The position numbers and the translations under genes were made by a program. The notes below the pieces were generated by a model. It was given only the letters and a program-made list of their open reading frames with translations. It made no database searches and was not told the DNA's origin. From Hahella sp018986435 (GTDB taxonomy: Bacteria > Pseudomonadota > Gammaproteobacteria > Pseudomonadales > Oleiphilaceae), in NCBI RefSeq assembly GCF_050749805.1, contig NZ_CP192738.1, forward strand, positions 4,030,001 through 4,094,000: DNA of 64,000 nucleotides, in the 5' to 3' direction. How positions within the stretch are numbered: position 1 is the first letter of the stretch; each line of letters opens with the position of its first letter. Shown here in pieces: positions 26,989-36,800 of this stretch.

Positions 26989-27111
26989 TTAGGTAGTAAT
27001 TCGGAAGGCGGGGCCGTATTGGCTTGGGCTCCAACCTTGATCCAATGCAGTTTTGATGAGTTTCGCCACGTACGCAGGGGCGATGCGGCTTTTCTTTTTC
27101 TGCATCGTCAT
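26989..27111 (-). CDS. Very short ORF (40 residues), possible gene fragment
   Basis: Reads MTMQKKKSRIAPAYV, then AKLIKTALDQGWSPSQYGPAF and a short end. The pattern of Pro-x-x-Val-x-x-Leu-Ile-x-x-Ala-Leu followed by Gly-Trp-x-Pro is one I associate with the C-terminal ends of various bacterial orphan proteins. An in-frame stop lies a few codons upstream of the ATG. It may be the surviving tail of a longer gene. The rest of 26972-27331 shows nothing else. Confidence 0.3.
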   Translation of the reverse strand: MTMQKKKSRIAPAYVAKLIKTALDQGWSPSQYGPAFRITT

Positions 27112-27331
27112 GTTGTCGCCCTATCTACTCAATCCTGCTGACTCAACCTCGCGTTATTAAACAACAGATTGACAAAGGCCCCAACAGATTTCAGGCGGAG
27201 ACGGCCATTTCTCCGATGCTCCTCAGGGCGCGCAGGACAAGGCTGTTCGGGACATTGCCCTAAATTCAGGCTGCTATACTTGGCCTTATAGGCATTTTGT
27301 GTTCAACCAACCAGCATCAAGGGAGGCGGCC

Positions 27332-27565
27332 ATGAAAGCGCTGAAGAAGAACCTAAGCTCATTGGATCGCACCCTGCGTGGCGTCATTGGCGTTGTCGTA
27401 ACGGGGGCGGGCGTGTTTGGCGGAGAGTATATTGGCGAGCCGATTGTGCAGGCGATCCTGATTGCTTTTGGCGTATTAAATCTGATCTCTCTCGCCACCG
27501 GTTGGTGCGTCGTTTATCAAATCGCCCATATCAGCACCCTGAAACCACCGGCGGAGCAGTCCTGA
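27332..27565 (+). CDS. DUF2892 (YgaP-type) small inner-membrane protein
   Basis: 77 residues from the ATG at 27332, selected for its GGGAGG ribosome site. The N-terminal NLSSLDRTLRGVIGVVV and the later FGVLNLISLATGWCVVYQ form the two membrane helices of DUF2892 with its conserved TGWC-like motif. Such domains occur fused to rhodaneses in YgaP. It ends 21 bases before the GGDEF-EAL gene. Confidence 0.85.
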   Translation: MKALKKNLSSLDRTLRGVIGVVVTGAGVFGGEYIGEPIVQAILIAFGVLNLISLATGWCVVYQIAHISTLKPPAEQS

Positions 27566-27586
27566 CGTCGCCGGGAGCATTTATCA

Positions 27587-29509
27587 ATGGACGCGCAGGC
27601 GCTCCAGGTCGACCCAAGACTCAGATCCCATCTGCTGCTGGCCACTTTGAGTCTCGCCATTTTCGTCTCCACCGTTTTTGTGGTGGTCGCCTATCGCATC
27701 GCGTCAGATCTTGGCGTTAATTCCGAACTGAAAGCCGCCGAAATCAATGTCGCCTTACTCAGTGCGCAAACCGACCTCGCCAATAGTGAGAGCGAGCTTG
27801 AATCCCTGTTGGCGCCGAGCGGGCATTACATCGAAGAATTGCAGGTTAAAGAAAATATCGGGGTTCTGGTAAGAAACGACTCAGACTTCGTCGTCTTTTC
27901 CAGCGGAGTAGCTCAATCCACAATAGAGGCGGTTACCGCCCTGCTCGGCGAAGAAGCGACCGGCTCAGGTCTGATCGAGCTGGAGGGGGAAACCTACCTG
28001 TGGGCGGCGATCAAGAGCCATCATAACAAGCAGAATTACTCCCTGTGGGTGCAGGAAACGTCTTCTCTGGACACGCTTCTGCACTATATCGCCACACGCT
28101 TGACCGTGACGTCGTTTCTGACCTTTTGGGTGGCGGTATGGGGCGCGTTGATTCTATCCGGCATCATCACCAAGCGTATTGAGAAACACAATGAGGCCCT
28201 CGCCTACATGGCCTCGCACGACCACCTGACGGACCTGCCCAGCCGCCGTTATGTGTTTGAACAAATGTCGGCGCATATCGAAAAGGCCCGTGGCGCAGAC
28301 GACTGCAGCCACTGCGGCGCCCTGCTGCTGTTGGACCTGGACCAGTTCAAGGAAATCAACGACACGCTTGGACACTCTTATGGCGACGAAATATTGAAGA
28401 AAATAAGTCGTCGCTGGCGGGATGCGCTGCCCTCTTCCCATATCCTGGCCCGCACCGGCGGCGACGAATTCGTGGTCTGGACAGCGAACCTGAATACTGA
28501 CAACGCGGCGAAAATCGCCACTCCGCTCATTGAAGCCTGCCAACGTCCCTTCGAGGTCAGCGGCATGTTGCTGAATGTGGACGTCAGCATCGGCGCCGCC
28601 TACTTCCCCAAAGACGGCGACACCATCGAAGAGTTAATGAAGAATGCGGACATCGCCATGTATCACGCGAAAAGAAAACGCTCCCGGCTGGAAGTGTACG
28701 CCGCCGCCGACAACCCCTACACCGAATTACGCGTGCGGTTGTCGGGAGAGGTCGCCCAGGCGCTCAGCGAACAGCAATTCGTGCTCCATTACCAGCCTAA
28801 AGTGCACTTGCAGACCTGTCAGGTCACCGGCGCCGAGGCGCTGGTCAGGTGGAACCATCCACGGGAGGGCCTTATCTATCCCGGAGCGTTCATCGAACTG
28901 ATAGAGCATAGCGACTATATTCACGCCTTCAGCCGGTACGTGCTGAGCCACGCCATTCAGCAGATTCAGAAGTGGCGCGAGCAGGGCCTTGAAGTCTCCG
29001 TCGCCGTGAATCTGTCCCCCTACAATCTGCTGGATCGCAGCATGACGGCTTTCATTCGCGAGCAACTGGATCACTATGGCGTTACGCCGGAGATGCTGGA
29101 AATCGAACTCACGGAAACCGCCACCATGATTGATATCCAGACCACACAGGCTGTGTTCAAATCCTTCCGCGAGCTGGGCGTGAAGTTATCATTGGATGAC
29201 TTCGGGGTAGGCATGAGTTCGCTGTCCTACATCAAGAACCTGGAGCTTGACTGCATCAAGCTGGACCGCAGCTTCGTATTGAACATGCTGAGCGATCCCT
29301 GTGATAAAGCCATTGTCCAGACGATGCTCGACTTGTGCGCGAACCTCGGTTATCAGGCGGTCGCAGAAGGCGTTGAAACCCAGGAACTGGCGGATCTATT
29401 GACCAATCTGGGATGCGCCTACGGTCAGGGGTACTTTTTCGCCAAGCCCATGCCGGCGGACCAGTTTATCAGATTTATGCTGGACTCCCCCAAACGACGC
29501 TCCGCCTGA
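27587..29509 (+). CDS. Membrane GGDEF-EAL cyclic-di-GMP enzyme
   Basis: 640 residues. Membrane helices at ~14-36 and ~172-195 bracket a periplasmic sensor region. The GGDEF domain has an intact GGDEF at 291-295; the inhibitory RxxD site expected five residues before it is absent. The EAL domain has EAL at 417-419, a DDFG pair at ~537, KLD and EGVE near 594, all residues needed for phosphodiesterase activity. It may make, cleave or switch c-di-GMP turnover in response to a periplasmic signal. A GGGAG site precedes the start. Confidence 0.95.
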   Translation: MDAQALQVDPRLRSHLLLATLSLAIFVSTVFVVVAYRIASDLGVNSELKAAEINVALLSAQTDLANSESELESLLAPSGHYIEELQVKENIGVLVRNDSDFVVFSSGVAQSTIEAVTALLGEEATGSGLIELEGETYLWAAIKSHHNKQNYSLWVQETSSLDTLLHYIATRLTVTSFLTFWVAVWGALILSGIITKRIEKHNEALAYMASHDHLTDLPSRRYVFEQMSAHIEKARGADDCSHCGALLLLDLDQFKEINDTLGHSYGDEILKKISRRWRDALPSSHILARTGGDEFVVWTANLNTDNAAKIATPLIEACQRPFEVSGMLLNVDVSIGAAYFPKDGDTIEELMKNADIAMYHAKRKRSRLEVYAAADNPYTELRVRLSGEVAQALSEQQFVLHYQPKVHLQTCQVTGAEALVRWNHPREGLIYPGAFIELIEHSDYIHAFSRYVLSHAIQQIQKWREQGLEVSVAVNLSPYNLLDRSMTAFIREQLDHYGVTPEMLEIELTETATMIDIQTTQAVFKSFRELGVKLSLDDFGVGMSSLSYIKNLELDCIKLDRSFVLNMLSDPCDKAIVQTMLDLCANLGYQAVAEGVETQELADLLTNLGCAYGQGYFFAKPMPADQFIRFMLDSPKRRSA

Positions 29510-29703
29510 GACGGCATAGCGTCTCCTCTTACGTCTCCAATGATGAAAGTCGAGCCGTTCTACGCCTTGGCGTAGCTCACGCCGACGGTTCAACCTCATT
29601 TCGTTCAGGCTCTTTACGCATCCTCTGCTATATAATTAATCGAGAAGTCGTTTTACTCTCGGACAACCCTAAACTTTGCAGTTAATCCGCAACACGGACA
29701 CCC

Positions 29704-30768
29704 ATGCGTTATTTGCTACCAGTTATCGCCTTGCTGCTGACGGCCTGCTGCGTTCAGGCCGAGAGTCATGCGGCCAACGCCTCCTCTGTGACCTGGAACG
29801 GGCCAACCACGGGTCCTGCAGCGCAGCGGAACAAAAATATTGTGTTCGTGTCCCAGGATTCCAATAACGGCGGCATTTCCAGTCTATATCGGCATTTCCA
29901 GCTGGCGGCGCAACAGCTCGGTTGGAAGCTGGAATATATCGACAGCAAGAACAATTTACATAGCGCCAAGTCCGCCTTATTGCAGGCGGGCCACGCCAAT
30001 GCCGACGCCATTGTGCTGGGCGGGGTTTCTCTCTCCAGCCTTCGGGATGAAGCGCGCATCGTCAAGCGCAAAGGCATCATCCTGGTGGGCTGGCATGCGG
30101 CGGCGGAACCAGGGCCAACTGAGGAGCTGTTTAACAACATCGCCACCCCGTCCTTCGCTGTCGCGCAAATGGCGGCGCAATACGTGGTGCAGCATAGCGA
30201 AGGCAAAGTGGGCGTGGTGATTTTCAACGACGCGCGCTTTGAGGTGGCCAACGCCAAAACCGAAAGCATGCGCAAAATCATCTCACAATGCGATCGCTGC
30301 CGCGTGTTGTCCATTGAGAACATCAGCCTTGGACAGACGGTGACGGAAATCCCCAAAGCCGTGGACCGGCTGGTGACGGAATACGGCGCCGCCTGGACCC
30401 ACAGCCTGGCGATCAACGACCTTTATTTCGACTCCATCAGCTTCCCGCTGCGCAAACACAACCGCACGGATATTCGTAATATTTCCGCCGGAGACGGCTC
30501 CTTTCAAGCGTTGAACCGCATTCGTAGCGGCCTGTCCACTCAGGTGGCGACGGTGGCGGAGCCCGCCGGCGTACAGGGCTGGCAACTGGCGGACGAACTC
30601 AACCGCGCTTTCGCTGGCGCGCCTCCCAGCGGCTATGTGACTGAGCCGCTGCTGATCACTTACGAGAGCGTGCATAAAACCGATATCTACAACCTCGGCG
30701 GCGATATTCCCTACCGGGAGTGGTACGAAAAAATCTGGTTCGGCGCGCCGCTTCCCTCCACGCAGTAA
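29704..30768 (+). CDS. Periplasmic sugar-binding-like protein (Peripla_BP type)
   Basis: 354 residues with a signal peptide (LLPVIALLLTACCVQA). The mature protein shows the type 1 periplasmic binding fold: NIVFVSQDSNNG at strand 1, LQAGHANADAIVLGGVSL, KGIILVGWHA, KVGVVIFNDARFEVA and a late AVAEPAGVQGWQLADELNRAF. LTACC resembles a lipobox, so it could also be a lipoprotein. No ABC transporter partner is adjacent. Ligand unknown. Confidence 0.85.
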   Translation: MRYLLPVIALLLTACCVQAESHAANASSVTWNGPTTGPAAQRNKNIVFVSQDSNNGGISSLYRHFQLAAQQLGWKLEYIDSKNNLHSAKSALLQAGHANADAIVLGGVSLSSLRDEARIVKRKGIILVGWHAAAEPGPTEELFNNIATPSFAVAQMAAQYVVQHSEGKVGVVIFNDARFEVANAKTESMRKIISQCDRCRVLSIENISLGQTVTEIPKAVDRLVTEYGAAWTHSLAINDLYFDSISFPLRKHNRTDIRNISAGDGSFQALNRIRSGLSTQVATVAEPAGVQGWQLADELNRAFAGAPPSGYVTEPLLITYESVHKTDIYNLGGDIPYREWYEKIWFGAPLPSTQ

Positions 30769-30815
30769 AGAGTTGTCAGCCTTCTATATCCGTTCACTGA
30801 CAGGGAGACGCCGTG

Positions 30816-31715
30816 ATGAGGGAGATAACCGCACAATTTGACCGTGACGGCTATGTCCATATCCCCGCCTTCTTAACGTCCGATTTAATTCATCGTTATA
30901 ACGCGAGACTGACGCAAGTGATGCAGGACTGCGCGCAGGCGCCGGTACAACATGTGGCGTTCTGCGGCGCTCAGGCGCTGTTTCGCGTTAATGAGCTGCT
31001 GCGCTATTTCGGCGCGCATACGCTATACATCCTGGGCATGCCTGCGCTACAGCGCCTGACTCAGACCCTGTGCGAAGACGAAGTGGTCTGCACGTATGAG
31101 TCGATGTTGGTGCGCTCGGCCGCCAACGCCACCCGGGTTGACTGGCATCGGGATATGAATCATCAGCAGAATGGTCGGATCTTTACCTTGGGAATTTATC
31201 TCGACGCCGCGCTGGCGGAAGAGGACGCGTTGCAGGTTTTGCCGGGTCATCATCTATCCGACGCCGCCATTTCCACATTAACGTCAATGTTAGCCGGCAA
31301 AATGATGACGCCGTTACGGCTCCCCACCCGACCGGGAGACCTGTTGCTCCATGACGTCAGGTTGCCCCACGCGTCTCCGCCAGTGGTCAGCGAGCGCATG
31401 CGCAAGACTTTGTACTTTGAGTTCCGCCCTGTGCGGCTGCTGCAAAACGCTAATCCGCATTGGCTGACGCAGCGTCGACGCCTGAACGACATCGCCCAGC
31501 GCCTGTATGCGCGCCTTCATGATAAGGATGAATCAGAGTGGTCGTTAACTCAGCAGGAAACAGACTGGCTGGAGGTCTTATATCAACATAGGCAACTGCT
31601 GGAGGGGGCGGAATATGCGTCTAATTCAGGATCGCAGGCCAGCCTTAAAAAGCCACCAGTGAGGACAGAAAGAAAACAATCACGCCCAGAATCAGCAACT
31701 CCGCCAGACCGATAA
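30816..31715 (+). CDS. Phytanoyl-CoA dioxygenase family oxygenase
   Basis: About 299 residues. The opening FDRDGYVHIPAFL is the classic phytanoyl-CoA dioxygenase (PhyH) start. WHRDMNH supplies the HxD iron ligands, LPHASPP the distal His, and RMRKT the Arg for 2-oxoglutarate. Non-heme iron hydroxylase of unknown substrate. The GTG at 30813 is an alternative start, but the ATG at 30816 has better spacing from GGGAG. Its last 71 bases overlap, tail to tail, a membrane protein gene on the minus strand. Confidence 0.9.
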   Translation: MREITAQFDRDGYVHIPAFLTSDLIHRYNARLTQVMQDCAQAPVQHVAFCGAQALFRVNELLRYFGAHTLYILGMPALQRLTQTLCEDEVVCTYESMLVRSAANATRVDWHRDMNHQQNGRIFTLGIYLDAALAEEDALQVLPGHHLSDAAISTLTSMLAGKMMTPLRLPTRPGDLLLHDVRLPHASPPVVSERMRKTLYFEFRPVRLLQNANPHWLTQRRRLNDIAQRLYARLHDKDESEWSLTQQETDWLEVLYQHRQLLEGAEYASNSGSQASLKKPPVRTERKQSRPESATPPDR

Positions 31716-31995
31716 TAACGCCGTACAGTATGCGCAGCGAACCAGGCAGTTTGCTGACGAACTTTCTGTCGTACATCCAATGACTCGCCTCAATGGCTCC
31801 CAGCAGCGGCAACCCCATCAATACAGCGCCGATCCAGAATGTCATCGAAGGATATTCAACGGGCCCATTCACTAACCAGAGACCCAGTCCAGTCAGGAAA
31901 CTCATAACGAGGCATAGAACGAGCGTGAATGCGCTGACGCCCCTTTTTCCATAAGGGTTCGCGTCTTTCAGACTCCAGGAGTCCTCTTTGTTCAT
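31645..31995 (-). CDS. Small membrane protein, 116 residues
   Basis: Chosen start ATG at 31995 (MNKEDSWSLKD); an upstream in-frame codon at 32037 gives 14 more residues. Four hydrophobic segments (AFTLVLCLVMSFLTGLGLWL, FWIGAVLMGLPLLGAI, LYGVIIGLAELLILGVIVFFLSS) indicate an inner-membrane protein. No family recognised. The 3' end overlaps the oxygenase gene on the other strand. Confidence 0.7.
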   Translation of the reverse strand: MNKEDSWSLKDANPYGKRGVSAFTLVLCLVMSFLTGLGLWLVNGPVEYPSMTFWIGAVLMGLPLLGAIEASHWMYDRKFVSKLPGSLRILYGVIIGLAELLILGVIVFFLSSLVAF

Positions 31996-32255
31996 TTTTC
32001 TAATTTTCCATAATGCGGATTCGAAATAGCAGGCCATATCATAGGAGCTAACGTCCTTGTTGAGAACCTAAAGATAACAAATTATCTTATTTTTCATTTA
32101 AATTTCATAAAAATCAGCCATTTGCATCTCCCTTTTAACCTAAGCCGCGTTCGCTCTTCGTCGTAAGTACATATGAGGACTTAAACGTTTTAGATCGTTT
32201 GCGTATATTGCCCGCCCTTTTTAAATACAACTATTACTTGTGTGCTTTTAAAACA

Positions 32256-33776
32256 ATGATTCAATTAAGAAAAACACTGGCTATCGCTGTAGGCTCCTGT
32301 TTATCCCAGTTTACCTGGGCGGCCCCCACCCACAGCGTGGACGTTATGGTGGTTTACAGCGCTCAAGCGCAAGATGAGTACATCAGCAACGGCGAAGAAA
32401 TCCAGCAAAAGATCGCCGACTACGTGGCTTTCACAAACCAGGCTTTCGTTAACAGCAAGGTGGATATCCAGCTAAATCTGGTCCATAGCGAAGTGATCTC
32501 CGACGCCACACTCAGCGTGGACAATCAGGACATCAGCGATTCTCTGGCATCCTTGCAGCAAAACCGTTACGTCCGTGAACTACGCGGTCGCTATCAGGCC
32601 GACCTGGTAATGATGCTGTACGATCAAAATAATACTCGGTCAGACACCTGCGGCGTTACCGCTCCAGGCGTGCTATTGGCCAATAAAGGCGTCTTCTCCG
32701 TAAGCAATATCGATAGCGCTTACGGACTGATTGATGTGGACCCGAGTTGCGCCATTGATAATAATGGCGACAGCATCACCCCTTATCATTTTGCGCACGA
32801 ACTGGGCCATCTGTTTGGATTGGGGCACGGCTTGCCCACAGAGCAAACAGAGTTCGTCAGCATTCAGACGAGGCTGGAAGAGATATTCCAGGCGCTGGAT
32901 GGCGAAGGCTTCTACAACAACCGTCCAGCATTGCCATTCGCCACGCTTTCCACACTTGAGGAAGCCGTCGAAGCGCAGGTATATCCTCTGCAACATGCTT
33001 TTGCTTTCGGTTATGGCGGCCCGACCAACAGCGAAGTTTCCACCATCATGGCCTACCCTCACGATCATGATTACGCGCCATGGGTTCCCTATTTCTCCAC
33101 GCCAGACGTTAAGGCTTGCCGGAATGGCGGCGCGACTTGCCAGGAATCCGAAAAAGTGGCGATCGGCGGTAATCTTGGTAACGGCCTGCAAGCCAACAAC
33201 GCCCTCGCGTTGAATCTGGCGGCGCAGCAGGTCGCCAATTTCTGTAAGAACGATCTGCAGCTCGCAGGGGCCAAGGGAACGCCGATGCAGTTTGCCGTGG
33301 GCGCGCCCAAAGCGGGCTGGCACCTGGACAACCTTGAAATTGACTTCTCAGACAATAAACCGGGGGCGGTCTATCCCTGGATTGAGGGCGAGGACGAACT
33401 CTCTGTCGTCGAGGTGGATATCAACGGTAAACTGACCAATGTGCTGCAAGTGGAGAACGCCGCCAACCTTCCTACGGCAGGCGTTAACCTGACCTGCGAT
33501 CTGAAGCCCGGCGACGTTTACCAACTGAAGGCGAAGGTCAAAGGCCTGGAAGACGGCGCAGCGACGCTGTGGCTCTACTATGAGACCCTGAGCGGCGCGA
33601 AAGAATGGTTTGAAGTGAGCAGACAAACCGTCACCGCCAGCGACTGGACCACACTGGAAGCCGCGGTGCAAATGCCGGACGACCTGACTCACGTACAAGC
33701 GGTGATTTACGGCGTAGATCAAGCCAAGGGCTTTATGCTGAAATCACTGGAAGTGTCTGAGGATCGGGCGCTTTAA
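32256..33776 (+). CDS. Secreted zinc metalloprotease, reprolysin/M12-like
   Basis: 506 residues from the ATG at 32256, which gives a proper signal peptide (KTLAIAVGSCLSQFTWAA); the frame is open further upstream. HELGHLFGLGH (His181, Glu182, His185, His191) is the metzincin zinc site, and TIMAY supplies the Met-turn. Residues ~390-500 form a strand-rich module (LTCDLKPGDVYQLKAKVKG) resembling a carbohydrate-binding CBM4/9 domain. Expected outside the cell, degrading protein while attached to a polysaccharide or matrix. A strong terminator follows. Confidence 0.9.
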   Translation: MIQLRKTLAIAVGSCLSQFTWAAPTHSVDVMVVYSAQAQDEYISNGEEIQQKIADYVAFTNQAFVNSKVDIQLNLVHSEVISDATLSVDNQDISDSLASLQQNRYVRELRGRYQADLVMMLYDQNNTRSDTCGVTAPGVLLANKGVFSVSNIDSAYGLIDVDPSCAIDNNGDSITPYHFAHELGHLFGLGHGLPTEQTEFVSIQTRLEEIFQALDGEGFYNNRPALPFATLSTLEEAVEAQVYPLQHAFAFGYGGPTNSEVSTIMAYPHDHDYAPWVPYFSTPDVKACRNGGATCQESEKVAIGGNLGNGLQANNALALNLAAQQVANFCKNDLQLAGAKGTPMQFAVGAPKAGWHLDNLEIDFSDNKPGAVYPWIEGEDELSVVEVDINGKLTNVLQVENAANLPTAGVNLTCDLKPGDVYQLKAKVKGLEDGAATLWLYYETLSGAKEWFEVSRQTVTASDWTTLEAAVQMPDDLTHVQAVIYGVDQAKGFMLKSLEVSEDRAL

Positions 33777-33783
33777 TGTCTTA

Positions 33784-33817
33784 CGCCCATCAGAACCTTT
33801 CTGGTGGGCGCTTTCTT
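33784..33817 (+). terminator. Rho-independent terminator of the protease gene
   Basis: CGCCCATCAGAA pairs with TTCTGGTGGGCG (one G-T pair) across a 3-base loop (CCT), followed by CTTTCTT. It starts eight bases after the stop. Confidence 0.8.
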
Positions 33818-33860
33818 GCTCTTGCGCTTATTCTTGTTCTTGCTCTTACGACCACCCTCT

Positions 33861-36800
33861 CTAAGGCGACAAAGTGGTAGACGCCTCCTGTTCTACCTGC
33901 CGCAACATTTCTAGGCAATGACCGTAGGCCGCGTCAAAGTCCAGTTGATTGATATCTTCTTCCAATACGCTAAAAGCCACCGGCAGTTGCTGGCGATAAA
34001 CGGCGTTCAACTCCGTAAATAGCTTCAATGCATTCATATTGGACAACTTGACCAACTGCGCCAGTTCCCTCAGCCCGGCTTTCAGTCCATCAAGCGTCTG
34101 ATTGGCGGAGATAAGCTCATCCTCTGGCGTCTTAGGGTTCAGCAGGGGAACGATTTGATTCAGCAGGTGATACGTACGCTCAAATTCCGCCCGGATATAC
34201 GCCACGGCATTCTGCTCCGGCATCCATTCGTCGCCTCCACGCAATCCCCGCTCCTGCGCCCCGGCGGCTTCCGCCAATGTTGGCGCGCCTACCGCGCCCG
34301 CCAGTCCTTTTATCGTATGCAGTATATCCGCTGCGCGCCGCGTATCCCCTCGGGACAACAGGTCAGGCAGCTCCTTCAGCATCGCGCTGACATCGCGAAT
34401 AAAGCCCTGCGTGGCGTTGCTGTAGGCGACGGTATCCTGCCCAAATCGCCGCAACGCATCCCACAGTTTCAAGCCTTGCGCATCCGCCAGCGATAACGCC
34501 GGTTGTAAGTGCGGCGGGGCACCCGATATCGAAGTCATCCTTGAGTTCGCTGCAGAAGCGGGTGATGCAACCACTTTTGCGCGCTCCTCAGGCTGAGTGT
34601 GCTTCAGAATTACAGTAACGAGGTCGCTCAGATCAAAAGGCTTGCCGACATGGTCGTTCATGCCGGCGGCCAGGCAGCTTTCCCGATCCGCCGGCATTGC
34701 GTTGGCGGTCATCGCGACGACAGGCAGATCCTTGAACGCGGCATGGTCGCGAATCTCACGGGTGGCGGAGTAGCCATCCATATCCGGCATTTGAATGTCC
34801 ATCAGCACCAGATCGTAAGGCGGCGACGCTTTCTTCACCGCAGTTACGCCAGCAAATCCTCCGTTTGCGATATCGACCAGCGCGCCGCAACCACTCAACA
34901 GCTCGCGCGCCACCTGTTGATTGGTCAGATTGTCCTCCACCACCAGGATACGCAATCCCTTCAATTGAGCGTCCGCCTGCGCGGAGCTGCGATTGATCTG
35001 TAGCCGTTGTCGATAGCCGGCGCGTGCGTCAGTCACTGCTTCCGATAACATGGCGGCGGTGATGGGCTTCACCAGATAGCCATCCAGCAGGCCCGCTTCC
35101 CCCTCACGCGGGTAGGATAAAATTTCCCTGTCCTGGGTCGTCACCATCATGATGAGCGGCATTTTAATGCCCATCAGGACCCGGCGAATGCGCCGAATGC
35201 TCTCCCAGCCGTCCAATCCCGGCATGCGCCAGTCCATCATCACGACATCATAGTCGGCGTTCGTCTCCCTGGCGGCCTTCACCATGGCGATCGCCTCTTC
35301 GCCGGAGGCAGCCCCTTCTCCATGCCAAGAGAGATGTTTGACGATATTGCAGTGGATGTCCCGCGCGCATTGATTGTCATCGACGACCAGCACCTTCAGC
35401 GGCCCCTGGAGCGCTGGCTCCGGTTTCCGCGCCACTTCGTCAGAGCAGGTCAGGCGCACAGTGAAATAGAACTCACTGCCCTCGCCGAGCGCGCTTTCCA
35501 GTTGCAGTTCGCCGTCCATCATGCGAATGAGGCGTTGGCAGATCGCCAATCCCAGTCCGGAGCCGCCATAGCGTCTGGAGGTAGAGGCTTCCGCCTGAGA
35601 AAAGCCATCGAAGATATGTTTTTGTTGCGCTGCGGAAATACCGATGCCGGTGTCGCGCACGCTGAAATAAAGCCACAGATGTGTGGCTTCCATCTTGTGC
35701 AACCTGATGGTCAGCACCACCTCGCCGGACTCCGTGAACTTGATGGCGTTGCCCGCCAGGTTGATCAGAATCTGTTTCAAGCGCAGGGAATCCCCCACCA
35801 CTTGTTCCGGTAGCGCGGGATCGATATCGAACAACACCTCCACATTCTTCTTGCCCAGACTGGCGGACAACAGCACGCCCACTTCCTGCACCAGTTTTTC
35901 CAGATAAAAAGGATGCAGATCCAACTCCAGCTTGCCCGCCTCCACCTTGGAAAAGTCCAGTATGTCGTTGAGAATGCCCAGCAGCGTGCGTGCGGCGGAT
36001 TCGGTTTTGTGAATGTAGTCGGACTGCCGCACGGTCAGATCCGTTTGTTGCACCAGCTGCAGCATGCCCAGAATGGCGTTCATGGGAGTGCGGATTTCAT
36101 GGCTCATATTGGCGACAAAATCTGACTTGGCGCGACTGGCGGATTCCGCCGCTTCCTTGGCCTGGCGTAATTGCTCGGTGCGTTCGGCGACCTTCCGCTC
36201 CAGGTTAACGTTAAGCAGCTGCACCTGGGTTTCAATGGCTTTTTGTTCCGTGATGTCGCGAATCGTGGTGGCGGCGCCGACGATCCGGTTATTGGCGCCT
36301 TTGATCGGAAAAACGGTAACGGACACGTCAAAATGACTCCCGTCCGCGCGACTGCGAATCGTATGAAAGTTAGGCACTACTTCGCCCTGAGTCACCCGCT
36401 CCATGATGTCTTTTTCTTCTTCGCGGCAATTGGGCGGCACGATCAGACTCATCAGCGTTTTTCCGATAGCCTCCTCCGCGGGAAAGCCCAGCATGGATTC
36501 CGCGCCCTGGTTCCAGTTCGTAATTTCACCTTCCAGAGTGACGCCGATAATGGCGTCGTTGGAGCTTTCCACGATGGCCGCCATACGCGAGCGCTCCAGA
36601 CCGATATGCACCTTGCGCTGCAGGTTGACCAAAAAGATATAGAACAGTCCGGTCATCAACACAGAGATCAGCGCCAGGGTGAGCGCCACCTGAACTGGCG
36701 ACAGCAAATGCAGACTCTCGACAAACGCCGGCAGCGCCTTGATGCGCATGCGCCAGGTGCGTTGGTACAGATCCAGATTGATGACGGTCTCCAATCCGTC

